Shown: positions 52,610 to 61,440 of the stretch, one piece after another | Layout: each line of letters begins with the position of its first letter | Position numbering within the stretch: position 1 is the stretch's first letter | Source of the DNA: Paenibacillus azoreducens | Lineage (GTDB): Bacteria; Bacillota; Bacilli; Paenibacillales; Paenibacillaceae | DNA length: 64,000 nucleotides | Direction of reading: 5' to 3' | Assembly (NCBI RefSeq): GCF_021654775.1 | Contig: NZ_AP025343.1 | Span: 1,641,501 to 1,705,500 of the forward strand | Notes under the pieces: generated by a model | Told to the model about the DNA's origin: nothing | What the model saw: the letters and a program-made list of their open reading frames with translations, nothing else | The model's database searches: none | Program-made: the position numbers and the translations under genes

Positions 52610-53065
52610 ATGCGTTTTAATCAATTGGATGAAAAGGATGAGCTTATCCTAAAGCATTTGCTGGAAAACGGCAGATTGAGCCATGCAGAGCTTGGCAGAT
52701 TCGTCAACTTGACGCGCGCCGCTGTCCGGGAACGGGTTAATCATCTGATCGAGCAAGGGATTATCGATAAATTTACCGTGAGCGTCAATCCGCTTAAAGC
52801 GGGTAAAAACATGTCGGTATATTTTAATATCGACGTGGATTGGAGCATGCTGGAAGCCGTAGCGGAGCAGCTCTTGGCCGATGAGGAAATCACCAGCGTA
52901 TATCAGATGAGCGGGGGACCGCATCTGCATGTACACGCCTTGATGGACAACCAGGAGCATGTTGAGCGCTATCTGTCGCGACTCCGAGAAATGGAAGGCA
53001 TTACGAACGTTCACAGCGAATTTCTGATCAAACGTTTTAAAGAACGGGAAGGCCTCCTGATTTGA
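52610..53065 (+). CDS. Lrp/AsnC-family regulator
   Basis: ATG 52610 lies after the purine-rich GGGAGGGAGAGG; an in-frame start at 52583 is less likely. The 151-aa protein has an N-terminal helix-turn-helix (DEKDELILKHLLENGRLSHAELGRFVNLTRAAVRERVNHLIEQGII) and a C-terminal RAM effector domain ending in FLIKRFKEREG. Lrp-like proteins form octamers and respond to amino acids or related small molecules. Position suggests it controls the divergent TauE-DUF1634 operon and itself through the inverted repeats at 52476-52516. Confidence 0.85.
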   Translation: MRFNQLDEKDELILKHLLENGRLSHAELGRFVNLTRAAVRERVNHLIEQGIIDKFTVSVNPLKAGKNMSVYFNIDVDWSMLEAVAEQLLADEEITSVYQMSGGPHLHVHALMDNQEHVERYLSRLREMEGITNVHSEFLIKRFKEREGLLI

Positions 53066-53160
53066 GTTTCTTTCGTTCGCTTCGTATTAAAAGGATATCC
53101 AAGCCTACCGTGGATTAGCCGCCTATCGTCATCAACTTAGCTTCAATAGAAGATCACCAG

Positions 53161-53219
53161 AAAAAGCCCTCGCGGCTGTTCAGGCGCTTCAGACGCCGGA
53201 CAGCCGCGAGGGCTTTTTT
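53161..53219. terminator. Strong bidirectional terminator
   Basis: AAAAAGCCCTCGCGGCTGT paired with ACAGCCGCGAGGGCTTTTTT over a 20-nt loop. It serves the Lrp-like gene and the convergent MFS gene. Confidence 0.9.
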
Positions 53220-53231
53220 GCATATATTATA

Positions 53232-54491
53232 TCATTCGCCGCCTTCGGACCATCGGTTTAATAGCCGATCCGAAGGCAATAAGAAGGTCGAAACGCCGAG
53301 CAGCGGGAGGAAGCTGCAGATGGCCATAACGGTATCGACGCCGGCCATATCGATCCATTTGCCGAGCACCAATGCGCCGAGACCGCCAAGTCCAAAGGCG
53401 AGGCCTGTAATTAGTCCCGAGACGGTGCCGATTTTGCCCGGAAAAAGCATCTGGGCATAAACGACGGTAACCGAAAAGCTGGAAAAGACGATCAGACCCA
53501 GCAGGGCAAGCAGGACCCCGACTCCCCACAAGCCGACATGGGGCAGCAGCAAGGCGAGCGGTGCGGCTAAGACCATAGAGGCAAAAATAATGTTCCGCTT
53601 GCCGAACCGGTCCGCGAGCGGACCGCCGAAAAAGGTGCCGACCGCTCCCGCGCCGAGGAACAGGAAGATAAAAATTTGTGCGTCGTCGACGCTGAGTCCG
53701 TAATGGTCGATTAAATAAAACGGAAAAAACGTGCTGATGGAGGAACTGTACCAAGACCGGACGAAAACAAGAATGATCAGCATCACGATTGCGAACCTGA
53801 CCTTGGTGCGGACTTCGGGCTTCAGCTGGCGCGCGGATGCTTTTTTCTTCACCTGGGCGCCGCTTTGCAGCTTGCGGCCGTACCATCTGGCGACATATAT
53901 CTGAACGGCGATGCCTGCTCCGGCAACGAGAGTGAACCAGATTGCCCCAAACAGCCCAAGCGGGATAAAAATCCACATCGTCAGCATTGGAGCGAGGGAT
54001 TGCCCTGCATTCCCCCCAACTTGAAATATGGATTGCGCGAGTCCTCTGCGGGGACCGGCAGCCATATGGGATACTCTTGAGCCTTCCGGATGGAAAGCCG
54101 CGGAGCCGAGCCCGACAAACACGACGGCCAGCAGCACGGCAGGATATGTACCGGCGAAAGCAAGCAGAAGCATACCCGTAAAGGTAAATCCCATGCCGAT
54201 GGGTAGAAGAGCCGGCGCAGGCTTGCGGTCCGCAAACCAGCCGACGACGGGCTGCATGATGGAAGAAGTGAAGTTGATGGCAAACGAGATCCAGCCGATC
54301 TGCGTATAGTTCAAATGCATCGAGGAACGCAAAATAGGGAAAATCGCCGGAATAACCGACTGAATCGAATCATTGAATAGATGGACAAGGCTAATGGCGA
54401 TCAGAATGCGGAAGACGGTGGCGTTCGCATCGGAGCCTGCCAGAGGCTGCTGCGCTTTTGGCGCCGCCGTGTTGACGGTAGGTACTGACAT
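53232..54491 (-). CDS. MFS transporter, fosmidomycin-resistance (Fsr) type
   Basis: ATG with AGGAGG 6-7 nt upstream. The 419-aa protein has 12 membrane helices. The start of the transport domain (ISLVHLFNDSIQSVIPAIFPILRSSMHLNYTQIGWISFAINFTSSIMQPVVGWFADR) and FVGLGSAAFHPEGSRV are typical of the Fsr group. These act as drug/proton antiporters; the natural substrate is unknown. The 5' leader holds a large nested inverted repeat. Confidence 0.88.
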   Translation of the reverse strand: MSVPTVNTAAPKAQQPLAGSDANATVFRILIAISLVHLFNDSIQSVIPAIFPILRSSMHLNYTQIGWISFAINFTSSIMQPVVGWFADRKPAPALLPIGMGFTFTGMLLLAFAGTYPAVLLAVVFVGLGSAAFHPEGSRVSHMAAGPRRGLAQSIFQVGGNAGQSLAPMLTMWIFIPLGLFGAIWFTLVAGAGIAVQIYVARWYGRKLQSGAQVKKKASARQLKPEVRTKVRFAIVMLIILVFVRSWYSSSISTFFPFYLIDHYGLSVDDAQIFIFLFLGAGAVGTFFGGPLADRFGKRNIIFASMVLAAPLALLLPHVGLWGVGVLLALLGLIVFSSFSVTVVYAQMLFPGKIGTVSGLITGLAFGLGGLGALVLGKWIDMAGVDTVMAICSFLPLLGVSTFLLPSDRLLNRWSEGGE

Positions 54492-54507
54492 ATGAACCTC
54501 CTGCTCT

Positions 54508-54606
54508 AGGCGCGATCAAAAAATAGTGAATCAGATTTGCCCGGAAAATCCCAGTCAACACGCTGCTTTCGGCAAATTGAATAGTCTTATTTTCTCGATC
54601 GCGCCT
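54508..54606. repeat. Nested inverted repeat in the MFS leader
   Basis: Outer arms AGGCGCGATC (54508-54517) and GATCGCGCCT (54597-54606), extended by A-rich/T-rich ends; inner arms ATTTGCC (54535-54541) and GGCAAAT (54571-54577). On the minus strand the RNA would fold just before the ribosome binding site. Confidence 0.6.
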
Positions 54607-54658
54607 CATCAAATGGATAAAGAGATTATATGACAGACCCGGGGGGAACGTATACCTT

Positions 54659-55360
54659 TTACTTAATAATGACTCCGCCGAAAGGTATCACTTCGCGCAG
54701 TATTCTTTTGACGATGCCGTCCTGCTCCATCTCTTGCTGCAGGCGTTTGCCTTTTTGTCCCGCATGAAAAAGCACCGTTCCGGTACCTGTCATTTTCCAA
54801 TGGTAATTCATATGCTGACTGGACAAGGTGTTGCCGTAGACGGTTAAATCCAGTTTGGCATTTTCGGGATAAGCGACAAGGCTGCCGGCATCCACGAACA
54901 AAGGCTCGGTCGGGTGCAGATCCGTTTCGTACACCGCGCCTTCCGTCAGCAGCCCGATGGTCCCGGTTCCGGAAAATTTCATTTTTACCGCATCTTTGGT
55001 AATGAGCATATTTTTGATACGTAAAATCCGGCTGTGCATTTCGATTCCCGAACTGTAAAAAAAGATGTTGCGGAAATCATAAAGCAGATCGCTGTTCTCA
55101 TGCAGGTCCACGATTTTGATGGCAAAACCGGGAGGCAGAGCGGCGGTGAATTGGCAAGGGCCGGTCATATCCGCCTGGATCAGCTTCTTTTTCCGGTAGA
55201 TTCCTTTCACGTCCATCAAGCGATCGCTGCGGCCCTCGGAAGGACCGCGGTAAACGATAATTTGTTCCGGGTGGAGAATATGCAGTGTTTCGCCGCCGCC
55301 AAGCGAAAAGTCAACAGCTTGTCCGATCCCTCCGCCGGATTCTCGTATTCTGAAATTCAA
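54659..55360 (-). CDS. AIM24-family protein
   Basis: TTG start with GGAGGAAG 6 nt upstream. The 233-aa protein is beta-rich without membrane segments. The part KFSGTGTIGLLTEGAVYETDL followed by PLFVDAGSLVAYPENAKLDLTVYG matches the AIM24 (DUF124) pattern, a double-stranded beta-helix fold. The family is linked to membranes or mitochondria in eukaryotes, but its bacterial role is unknown. It starts 32 nt after the stop of the coiled-coil gene, so the two are probably co-transcribed. Confidence 0.72.
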   Translation of the reverse strand: MNFRIRESGGGIGQAVDFSLGGGETLHILHPEQIIVYRGPSEGRSDRLMDVKGIYRKKKLIQADMTGPCQFTAALPPGFAIKIVDLHENSDLLYDFRNIFFYSSGIEMHSRILRIKNMLITKDAVKMKFSGTGTIGLLTEGAVYETDLHPTEPLFVDAGSLVAYPENAKLDLTVYGNTLSSQHMNYHWKMTGTGTVLFHAGQKGKRLQQEMEQDGIVKRILREVIPFGGVIIK

Positions 55361-55392
55361 CTGACTTCCTCCTTCTATAAAAAGACGGCCTG

Positions 55393-55836
55393 TTACCGCA
55401 TTCTGCGGTTGGAGCGCTGCATGGCGAAACGCAAAAGCCGGATTCCGATAAAATAACCTGCCACGAGCACGATGACGGCGATCAACATTCTTTTGAATTT
55501 ACGCGCTTTGGCTTCCTTCAGTTCATTCGCTTCCTTTAATTGATCGACCGTTTCGGCAAGCTGACGGTTCTGCTCGATAAGCTGGGCATTTTGTTCTTCA
55601 AACGCCTTGGCGTTTTCCTTGGCGCGGTCCAATTCTTCAAGCGTTTGCTGATAGCTTTCTTTCAGATCATTAACCTTTCCGGGCAGTTCGGAAAATTTCT
55701 CCACGCCATTGTAAAAGTCTTCAAAATAGTTTGCGTTTGCGGAAGAGCCGGCAAAAAGAAGGCCGCAAAGGAGCAAAATGAATATGGCGATTTTTCGCAA
55801 GAAAGCGAATGTATATTGTTGGATTCGATTTTTCAT
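55393..55836 (-). CDS. Secreted/membrane coiled-coil protein
   Basis: The 147-aa protein has a signal peptide (KIAIFILLLCGLLFAGSSANA), then a coiled coil of about 70 residues (LPGKVNDLKESYQQTLEELDRAKENAKAFEEQ and following) and a C-terminal membrane helix (MLIAVIVLVAGYFIGIRLLRF) with a basic end. It would be anchored at its C-terminus with the coiled coil outside. The layout resembles TPM-type proteins without the TPM domain. Upstream partner of the AIM24-like gene. Confidence 0.7.
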   Translation of the reverse strand: MKNRIQQYTFAFLRKIAIFILLLCGLLFAGSSANANYFEDFYNGVEKFSELPGKVNDLKESYQQTLEELDRAKENAKAFEEQNAQLIEQNRQLAETVDQLKEANELKEAKARKFKRMLIAVIVLVAGYFIGIRLLRFAMQRSNRRMR

Positions 55837-56082
55837 AGGATCACCACCTGCTGCTGATTACGATAAGGTCCGGGCGTGCTCGCACTCCCCTTTGCCCAAA
55901 ATGACAAGTTTGAAAGGAGCCTGGGATGGGTAATTGATTATTACCGCTTCTTTGCTTGCATCCCCGCATTTATTTTGCCCCGGGCCGGTCTATTAAAAAA
56001 ATATATGAATACACATAGATTATCGAAAGACCACAAGATATACAACTGCATGCTATGCGAGAGTCAAAAGGAGAAGATCGAT

Positions 56083-56238
56083 ATGGAAAAAGAACAACAA
56101 TACAAAAAAGTGCTGATTACAGTAAACGACAAGCCTATAGGAAAAGAAATTTGGATTGATAAAGTGACGTATAGAGCGGTATCTTCGCATGAAATGTCCG
56201 TCATCGGTCGTTCAAATACGGAAGCTTCAGCAGGCTGA
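56083..56238 (+). CDS. Small protein of unknown function
   Basis: ATG 56083 with AAAAGGAG about 9 nt upstream; 51 aa. It is lysine- and glutamate-rich at the start (EKEQQYKKVLITVNDKPIGKEIWIDKVTYRAVSS) and has no membrane segment. The frame is open upstream to 55876, but without a ribosome binding site. A terminator follows. No family recognised. Confidence 0.5.
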   Translation: MEKEQQYKKVLITVNDKPIGKEIWIDKVTYRAVSSHEMSVIGRSNTEASAG

Positions 56239-56274
56239 TTTTTCCACCATAATAACATAACCTGTGAGCTAAAG

Positions 56275-56304
56275 TCCGAAATCTGTAGGATTTCGGATTT
56301 TTTG
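56275..56304 (+). terminator. Rho-independent terminator
   Basis: Perfect 9-bp stem TCCGAAATC / GATTTCGGA, 5-nt loop, then TTTTTT. The rest of 56239-56626 holds no recognisable feature. Confidence 0.85.
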
Positions 56305-56626
56305 CTGAATACAAAGAAATAGAATTCGAAGAGAATCGAAAAATGCCTGATCGAAACCAAAAATTCATTCCTTACGTATAATTACATATTTCGACATTAA
56401 TTTTCATGTGGTTCCTATATACTATATGGGTATTGAGTAGGTATTTTTGCGCATCTAAGAAAGAAAAGGAGGGAATTAAAAAGTCAACTTCAAAAGAATA
56501 ATGTTCGTTGCTGTTGAAATTATGCTAACATGAAAGAAATATATCGGACGAACATATGTTCCGTGACAGAGTGCTGTCAACCAATATTGGTACGATATAG
56601 AGATGACAAGAAAAGGGGTGAAATCC

Positions 56627-57325
56627 ATGCAGTCAGGTATTCAGGAGAATTTTACTTGGAACCGCGGACATATATTTGCAAGCGGCTCCAACAAAGTTAT
56701 TTTGTTGGTTGAGTGGTACGGGGGAGCCTTCCGCCAATCACGAAAAAGAAGTACACCCAAACTGATCGCCCAAGATGTGCAGCTGCATTTATGGCTTGAA
56801 CCGCAAGTCTCGTTGGTCCGTATTTTCGGAGGGAAGGTAGTCAAAAACCTGGGTCAGTCACTCATGATTCCTCTCGGTCATTTGTATGATGGCGTGAAGC
56901 AATTTCTGGCCATTGAACTTGCTCTAGAGTCCCAAAGTGCCGGCATGCATGGTGTTTTGTCTGCGCAGTGGAAATTCAAGGAGAAGAACAAGGAACGCAT
57001 TAAGGAACTTCCTGTGAAGGAATTATATATTAACTACACTTACCATACCGGACTTCTGCAGCAGCCCGAAAATTTCCATGTGAGAAAACACGTGATGCTT
57101 TTGGAAACCCAAACGATTTTGAAAGAAGCCATCCGTTTGTTTGAAGAAGGGGATGTTGAACAGGGGGAGTGGCTGCTGCGCCGAAAAGGGGATGAAATGC
57201 TGATTGAGGCTGCTCGCTTTACCGACGAACGTTTGCTGGAAGAAGCGGACATGCTTTATCAGCTCAGCGAACATTATGTGGGAACGTATCAGAATCAAAA
57301 AATGCTTAAAATTAAAAATGGTTGA
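56627..57325 (+). CDS. VWA-protein C-terminal region without the VWA domain
   Basis: ATG 56627 has AAGGGGTG 7 nt upstream. The 232-aa product contains the beta-sandwich and helical tail that normally follow a von Willebrand A domain in bacterial VWA proteins: FGGKVVKNLGQSLMIPLGHLYDGVKQFLAIELAL, then VRKHVMLLETQTILKEAIRLFEEGDVEQGEWLLRRKGDEM. The metal-site DxSxS and the rest of the VWA fold are missing. The first 45 residues (FASGSNKVILLVEWYGG) resemble the start of such proteins, so an internal deletion is possible. It may be a stand-alone domain or a decayed gene. Confidence 0.6.
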   Translation: MQSGIQENFTWNRGHIFASGSNKVILLVEWYGGAFRQSRKRSTPKLIAQDVQLHLWLEPQVSLVRIFGGKVVKNLGQSLMIPLGHLYDGVKQFLAIELALESQSAGMHGVLSAQWKFKEKNKERIKELPVKELYINYTYHTGLLQQPENFHVRKHVMLLETQTILKEAIRLFEEGDVEQGEWLLRRKGDEMLIEAARFTDERLLEEADMLYQLSEHYVGTYQNQKMLKIKNG

Positions 57326-57492
57326 TATGTTCGCTCGTTTTTATCATTTCGAAGAAGTCAGCCTAGGTGGAAGCCTGAAGCAACAAGCTGGACTGGATTT
57401 TTTAGGCAGGATTCACTTTGCTACAAGTCGAATGGACTACATCGTGCAAGTTAAAATGAGTCTGATTTACTATACGAGCTAGGAGAATCCAC

Positions 57493-58461
57493 ATGACTGA
57501 CAGATTAATTCGATTGATGCGCATCATCACGCTTGTCCAAGCTAAACCCGGCATTTTAGCCAGGGAGCTGGCGGAAAGATGCAGCACCACTGAACGGACA
57601 ATATATCGCGACATGGAGGCTCTGAGCGCCATGCACATCCCCATAACACATATTGGATACGGAAAGGGGTATCAATTTATCGGCAGCTTTGCTCTATATC
57701 CATTCGACTGGACAGAAGAAGAGGCACAGGCTTTTAAGGCGTTGGCCAAAGTGAAGGATACAATCAAGCCGCTACTGCCCGACGGGTTCGAAGGAGCCTA
57801 TGAAAAAGTAATGGCGGCACATCAAAAACAGCGGCTCGAACGAATGGAAACAGAGCTCAGCGAAAAGGGTACCCCTTTATCGGGAAAACATATCCGAAAA
57901 CCGACAGCCGAGGAACAGTCGCAATATCTGATACCGATTTTATTTGCAACCTTATCCCAACAGATCATCCAAGCAGAATACTATGTACCGGAGCGGAATG
58001 AAATTCTTTACGGCAAGATCGATCCCTACCTGCTTGTTCCCTGGCAGCAGCGATTTTATCTGGTCGGGCGCAACCATAACACAGGGAAATTGTATACTTA
58101 CCGGCTGAAATATTTTGAGCAGGTTGTAGTGCTGGATGATGTTTTTATCAAAGTACATACCAATATACAGCAAGATTGGCAAGGAGATATTTGTGGAAAT
58201 GAAGAGGGTGAACCGGTTACATTTAAGATCAGGCTGTCCTCTGCGGCGATTCCGAAATATAAGGAAAAAAAAGATTTCGTTCCGTTTGCGGAAACGCCGG
58301 AGAAGGATGGAAGCGTCATTTTGGATATTACGGTTGAGGATGTTCCCGAATTTATGAGCTGGATTGTCCAATTCGGTTCCGAGGCAGAAATTATAGAACC
58401 TGTTCAATATCGTGAAATGATGAAACGCAATTTAGAAAAATGGCTAGCGGTATATGGTTGA
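57493..58461 (+). CDS. YafY-type WYL-domain transcriptional regulator
   Basis: ATG with AGGAG about 9 nt upstream. The 322-aa protein has an N-terminal DeoR-like winged helix (RLMRIITLVQAKPGILARELAERCSTTERTIYRDMEAL). The WYL domain follows, with KIDPYLLVPWQQRFYLVGRNHNTGKLYTYRLKYFEQVVVLDDVF, where the Trp-Tyr-Leu-like segment is seen as WQQRFYLVG, and a C-terminal WCX extension. WYL proteins sense small ligands or single-stranded nucleic acid; many regulate stress or defence genes. No defence gene is adjacent, so the target is unknown. Confidence 0.88.
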   Translation: MTDRLIRLMRIITLVQAKPGILARELAERCSTTERTIYRDMEALSAMHIPITHIGYGKGYQFIGSFALYPFDWTEEEAQAFKALAKVKDTIKPLLPDGFEGAYEKVMAAHQKQRLERMETELSEKGTPLSGKHIRKPTAEEQSQYLIPILFATLSQQIIQAEYYVPERNEILYGKIDPYLLVPWQQRFYLVGRNHNTGKLYTYRLKYFEQVVVLDDVFIKVHTNIQQDWQGDICGNEEGEPVTFKIRLSSAAIPKYKEKKDFVPFAETPEKDGSVILDITVEDVPEFMSWIVQFGSEAEIIEPVQYREMMKRNLEKWLAVYG

Positions 58462-58497
58462 ATAGAAAAACTCCGGCGGCTTTATTGCATTAATTCA

Positions 58498-58554
58498 CCA
58501 GAGACATGCCAGCATATAACTCTCGACAGCCGACATGCTGGCCCGTGTCTCTGG
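58498..58554. other. Large two-part hairpin
   Basis: CCAGAGACA paired with TGTCTCTGG, and inside it CCAGCAT paired with ATGCTGG, around a 19-nt loop. There is no T tail on either side. The rest of 58555-58995 is AT-rich with no supported frame. Confidence 0.6.
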
Positions 58555-58995
58555 CTGACTCCTGATGATATCCCTCCCCCAGGGCCTGCACCATGCTCAT
58601 AAATCCTACTTTCCATGTTTCTCTCCTTGTATTTTAACTTGCGATATTTTTTAGAAACTTCAAGAGGCCCATATCTTATATTAGGAAGAAAACCGCTGCA
58701 AGAGGTGGTCTTTTATCTGTTGGAGAACATCAAATAGAGTTTTTTAATATTCCACTGTTTCAGTTTATAGCCCGGGAAATAGAATCTCTATCATATCCTA
58801 TCATAGCCATATCCTGAGGGGATGGAATTCACTATGCAGGCGCGGATCACAAGCCATTTTTGTTCATGGTTAAAGAATATTCCCTATGTGAAAAACGTAT
58901 CAAAATTCATTTCCTTATGTTGGGTTTATATGTTAAAATTTATAGATAACCCAAGTTAAAAATTAGGAGAAAAACCAGGAAGCGGGGAATGGGAT

Positions 58996-61098
58996 TTGCG
59001 TTCGTTTTTATCTGGGAAATCGCAGGAAGAAATGGATAATGAAAACAAACATAGCTTGAACGTCCGGATCAATATGTTTTTTTTCGGAACTTTTATTATC
59101 TTTTGCATTGTTATTGTCCGGCTTGCCATGATCCAGTTTGTTGAAGCTCCTACGTTAACCGAGAAAGAGGCCAATCAGAATACGAAAAATATTCCGCTTC
59201 CGCCGGATCGCGGTAATATTTGCGATGTTACCGGGGTTAAGCTGGCGTATTCGAAGCCTGTTCAATCCTTATATATTACGCTTATGAAGGATTACAACAA
59301 AACTACGGATAAAGGGAAGAAAAATCGTTCGGAGATCGAAAACGTGGCGGAACGGATGGCCGCCGCATTCAAGCAGCTTGGCGGCCAAAAGGCCAAAGCT
59401 ATGACCAAGGAAGAAATTATCGAGGCGATGGATCTCGAATCCAAGCGGGATAACGGATATACGCCTAGGCGAATCAAAATGGGATTGGATCAGAAAGAGA
59501 TTCAATATTTTATGGAGCATAAATCCGACTTTCCCGGCATTGAAATCATCGAAGAGACGCTTCGGCTGTACGATCCGGATACGGTGTCCGTGCAGACTGT
59601 GGGATACGTCAAATCATTTAAACGGACGGAAAGCCTGAAAGCATATGATAAAGCCCGGCAGGAAAGCAAGGACGGCACGAAACCGGATGAAACGTACATG
59701 AAGGATGAGCTCGTCGGCTTTGACGGCATTGAGTTGTCCTTTCAGGACGAGCTTCGGGGGAAAAACGGCTACAAGGTCATGTCAATCAGTTCCGCCAACA
59801 TCCCGGAAGAAGTGGTGGATATCGTACCTCCGGTGAAAGGGAATGACGTATGGCTGACGATCCATAAAGAAATCCAGATGAAAACGGAGCAGGCGATCAG
59901 GGATCAGCTTGATTGGCTCGGCACCCATGCGGTATCCGGCAAGACGCATCCCGAAGCCGTTACCGGCTACGCGGTCGCGATGGAAGTCGACACCGGCAAT
60001 GTTGTGGCCATGGCGAGCATACCCGATTACGATACGAATATATGGAAAACGGGTGCGGCATCTACGGCGGATTTCGATAAATTAAAAGGGAATTATCAAA
60101 ACGGCGCCATTACTCCGCTCAGCTCTGGCAAATCGAAACATGGCTTTGATTCGGCTGTTTTGCTCGGGTCGACGATTAAACCGCTGAGCGTGCTCGTGGG
60201 GTTAAACGAAAAGCTTTTTACGACAACTACGACTTACAATGACACAGGGATTACCTATTTCGGGAAGGAGCAAAAACCTGTCCGCAATTCCGGTGGACAC
60301 GCATATGGTTTTTTTCGCACGCCTGCCGATGCCATCGAGAAGTCTTCCAACGTGTTTATGGTCGATATGGTAGGTAACAGTTTATATAAAAAGTTCGGGA
60401 ATAGTGGTGTCGGTGTTTGGGATAGGTATATGAAAGAATTTGGGCTTGGCGTATCGACAGGGATTGACCTTCCTAGAGAATATCTGGGGACGATCGATTA
60501 TAGACCTGCCGAAGGTAAAAAGAATACGATCGGCAGCCCTCAGGCTGCGCTTGTTTACGCTTCCTTCGGTCAAGGCGGCAAATATACGCCGCTGCAGCTG
60601 GCCCAGTACACCGCCACGCTTGCAAATGATGGAGAGCGCATCAAGCCGCAAATCGTCAGCAAAATAACGGATGCGAGCGGCAAGGTTGTTAAGCAAAGCA
60701 AACGCGAAGTATTAAATAAGGTGAAACTCGACCCTTCGTATTGGAAACTGATCCGAAGAGGGATGAATACGAAAGTAGACGAAGCCTTCGCTGGATTCCC
60801 CTATGACTTTGCCAGAAAAACCGGCACATCGCAGCAGGATGCAGGGCGAGACGGGCTTATAGACAATGGCGTATTTATCGCCTACGCCCCGCGTAACAAT
60901 CCAAAGCTGGCGGTAGCGGTCGTCATTCCGGAAGGCGGATTCGGCGCATCCAGCGCCGCGCCGGTAGCGCGCAAAATTTTCGATGCTTATGATGAGGTCT
61001 ACGGGTTAGACGGCGTACCGAAAAAACAGCTACAGAATCAGAGCGCGGGGAACGAAGCGGAAAAAGCAAAGGGAGCAAAGGATAATACAGCACATTAA
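58996..61098 (+). CDS. Class B penicillin-binding protein (transpeptidase), tandem copy 1
   Basis: TTG start with GGGG about 10 nt upstream. The 700-aa protein has a short cytoplasmic tail, one membrane helix (residues 27-48), a dimerisation/pedestal domain (PPDRGNICDVTGVKLAYS to about 290) and a transpeptidase domain. The three active-site motifs are present: STIK (GSTIKPLSV), SSN (EKSSNVF) and KTG (ARKTGTSQ). It cross-links peptidoglycan at the outer face of the membrane. The end is Asn/Lys/Ala-rich. The next gene is a full-length paralogue. Confidence 0.92.
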   Translation: MRSFLSGKSQEEMDNENKHSLNVRINMFFFGTFIIFCIVIVRLAMIQFVEAPTLTEKEANQNTKNIPLPPDRGNICDVTGVKLAYSKPVQSLYITLMKDYNKTTDKGKKNRSEIENVAERMAAAFKQLGGQKAKAMTKEEIIEAMDLESKRDNGYTPRRIKMGLDQKEIQYFMEHKSDFPGIEIIEETLRLYDPDTVSVQTVGYVKSFKRTESLKAYDKARQESKDGTKPDETYMKDELVGFDGIELSFQDELRGKNGYKVMSISSANIPEEVVDIVPPVKGNDVWLTIHKEIQMKTEQAIRDQLDWLGTHAVSGKTHPEAVTGYAVAMEVDTGNVVAMASIPDYDTNIWKTGAASTADFDKLKGNYQNGAITPLSSGKSKHGFDSAVLLGSTIKPLSVLVGLNEKLFTTTTTYNDTGITYFGKEQKPVRNSGGHAYGFFRTPADAIEKSSNVFMVDMVGNSLYKKFGNSGVGVWDRYMKEFGLGVSTGIDLPREYLGTIDYRPAEGKKNTIGSPQAALVYASFGQGGKYTPLQLAQYTATLANDGERIKPQIVSKITDASGKVVKQSKREVLNKVKLDPSYWKLIRRGMNTKVDEAFAGFPYDFARKTGTSQQDAGRDGLIDNGVFIAYAPRNNPKLAVAVVIPEGGFGASSAAPVARKIFDAYDEVYGLDGVPKKQLQNQSAGNEAEKAKGAKDNTAH

Positions 61099-61112
61099 GC
61101 TTTGTAAGACGC

Positions 61113-61152
61113 GGCAGATCGCTGAGCCATTTGCGGTCTGCCGTTTTGCTTT
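61113..61152 (+). terminator. Rho-independent terminator
   Basis: GGCAGATCGC paired with GCGGTCTGCC, 10-nt loop, T-rich tail. It separates the two penicillin-binding protein genes, so each probably has its own transcript. The rest of 61153-61440 shows no other feature. Confidence 0.8.
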
Positions 61153-61440
61153 TTAGATACATAAAATAAATTGGTTTCATATATCGCAAAAAAATACCTG
61201 GAAGAATGGATGACGGAATTCCTGCCTTGGACATTGCACCCTTTTGGTTGAGCCAGGGAGGACCATGCCCGCGATAATCCGAACATAATAGCGGCAAATG
61301 TGCATTAAATCTAACCTCTTTCCTCTCAAATATGGTCGAACCTTAGCGAAAGATGCCGAACACCCCTCATCTGTGTTAAAATATTTAATGTTATTTTGTA
61401 TATTGCTTATATTGTTTGGGCAGAGAGGAGGGGGAAGCCG

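Noticed and set aside
56530..56712. 60-codon frame overlapping the start of the VWA-fragment gene
   Set aside because: No ribosome binding site, and it overlaps a better-supported gene in another frame.
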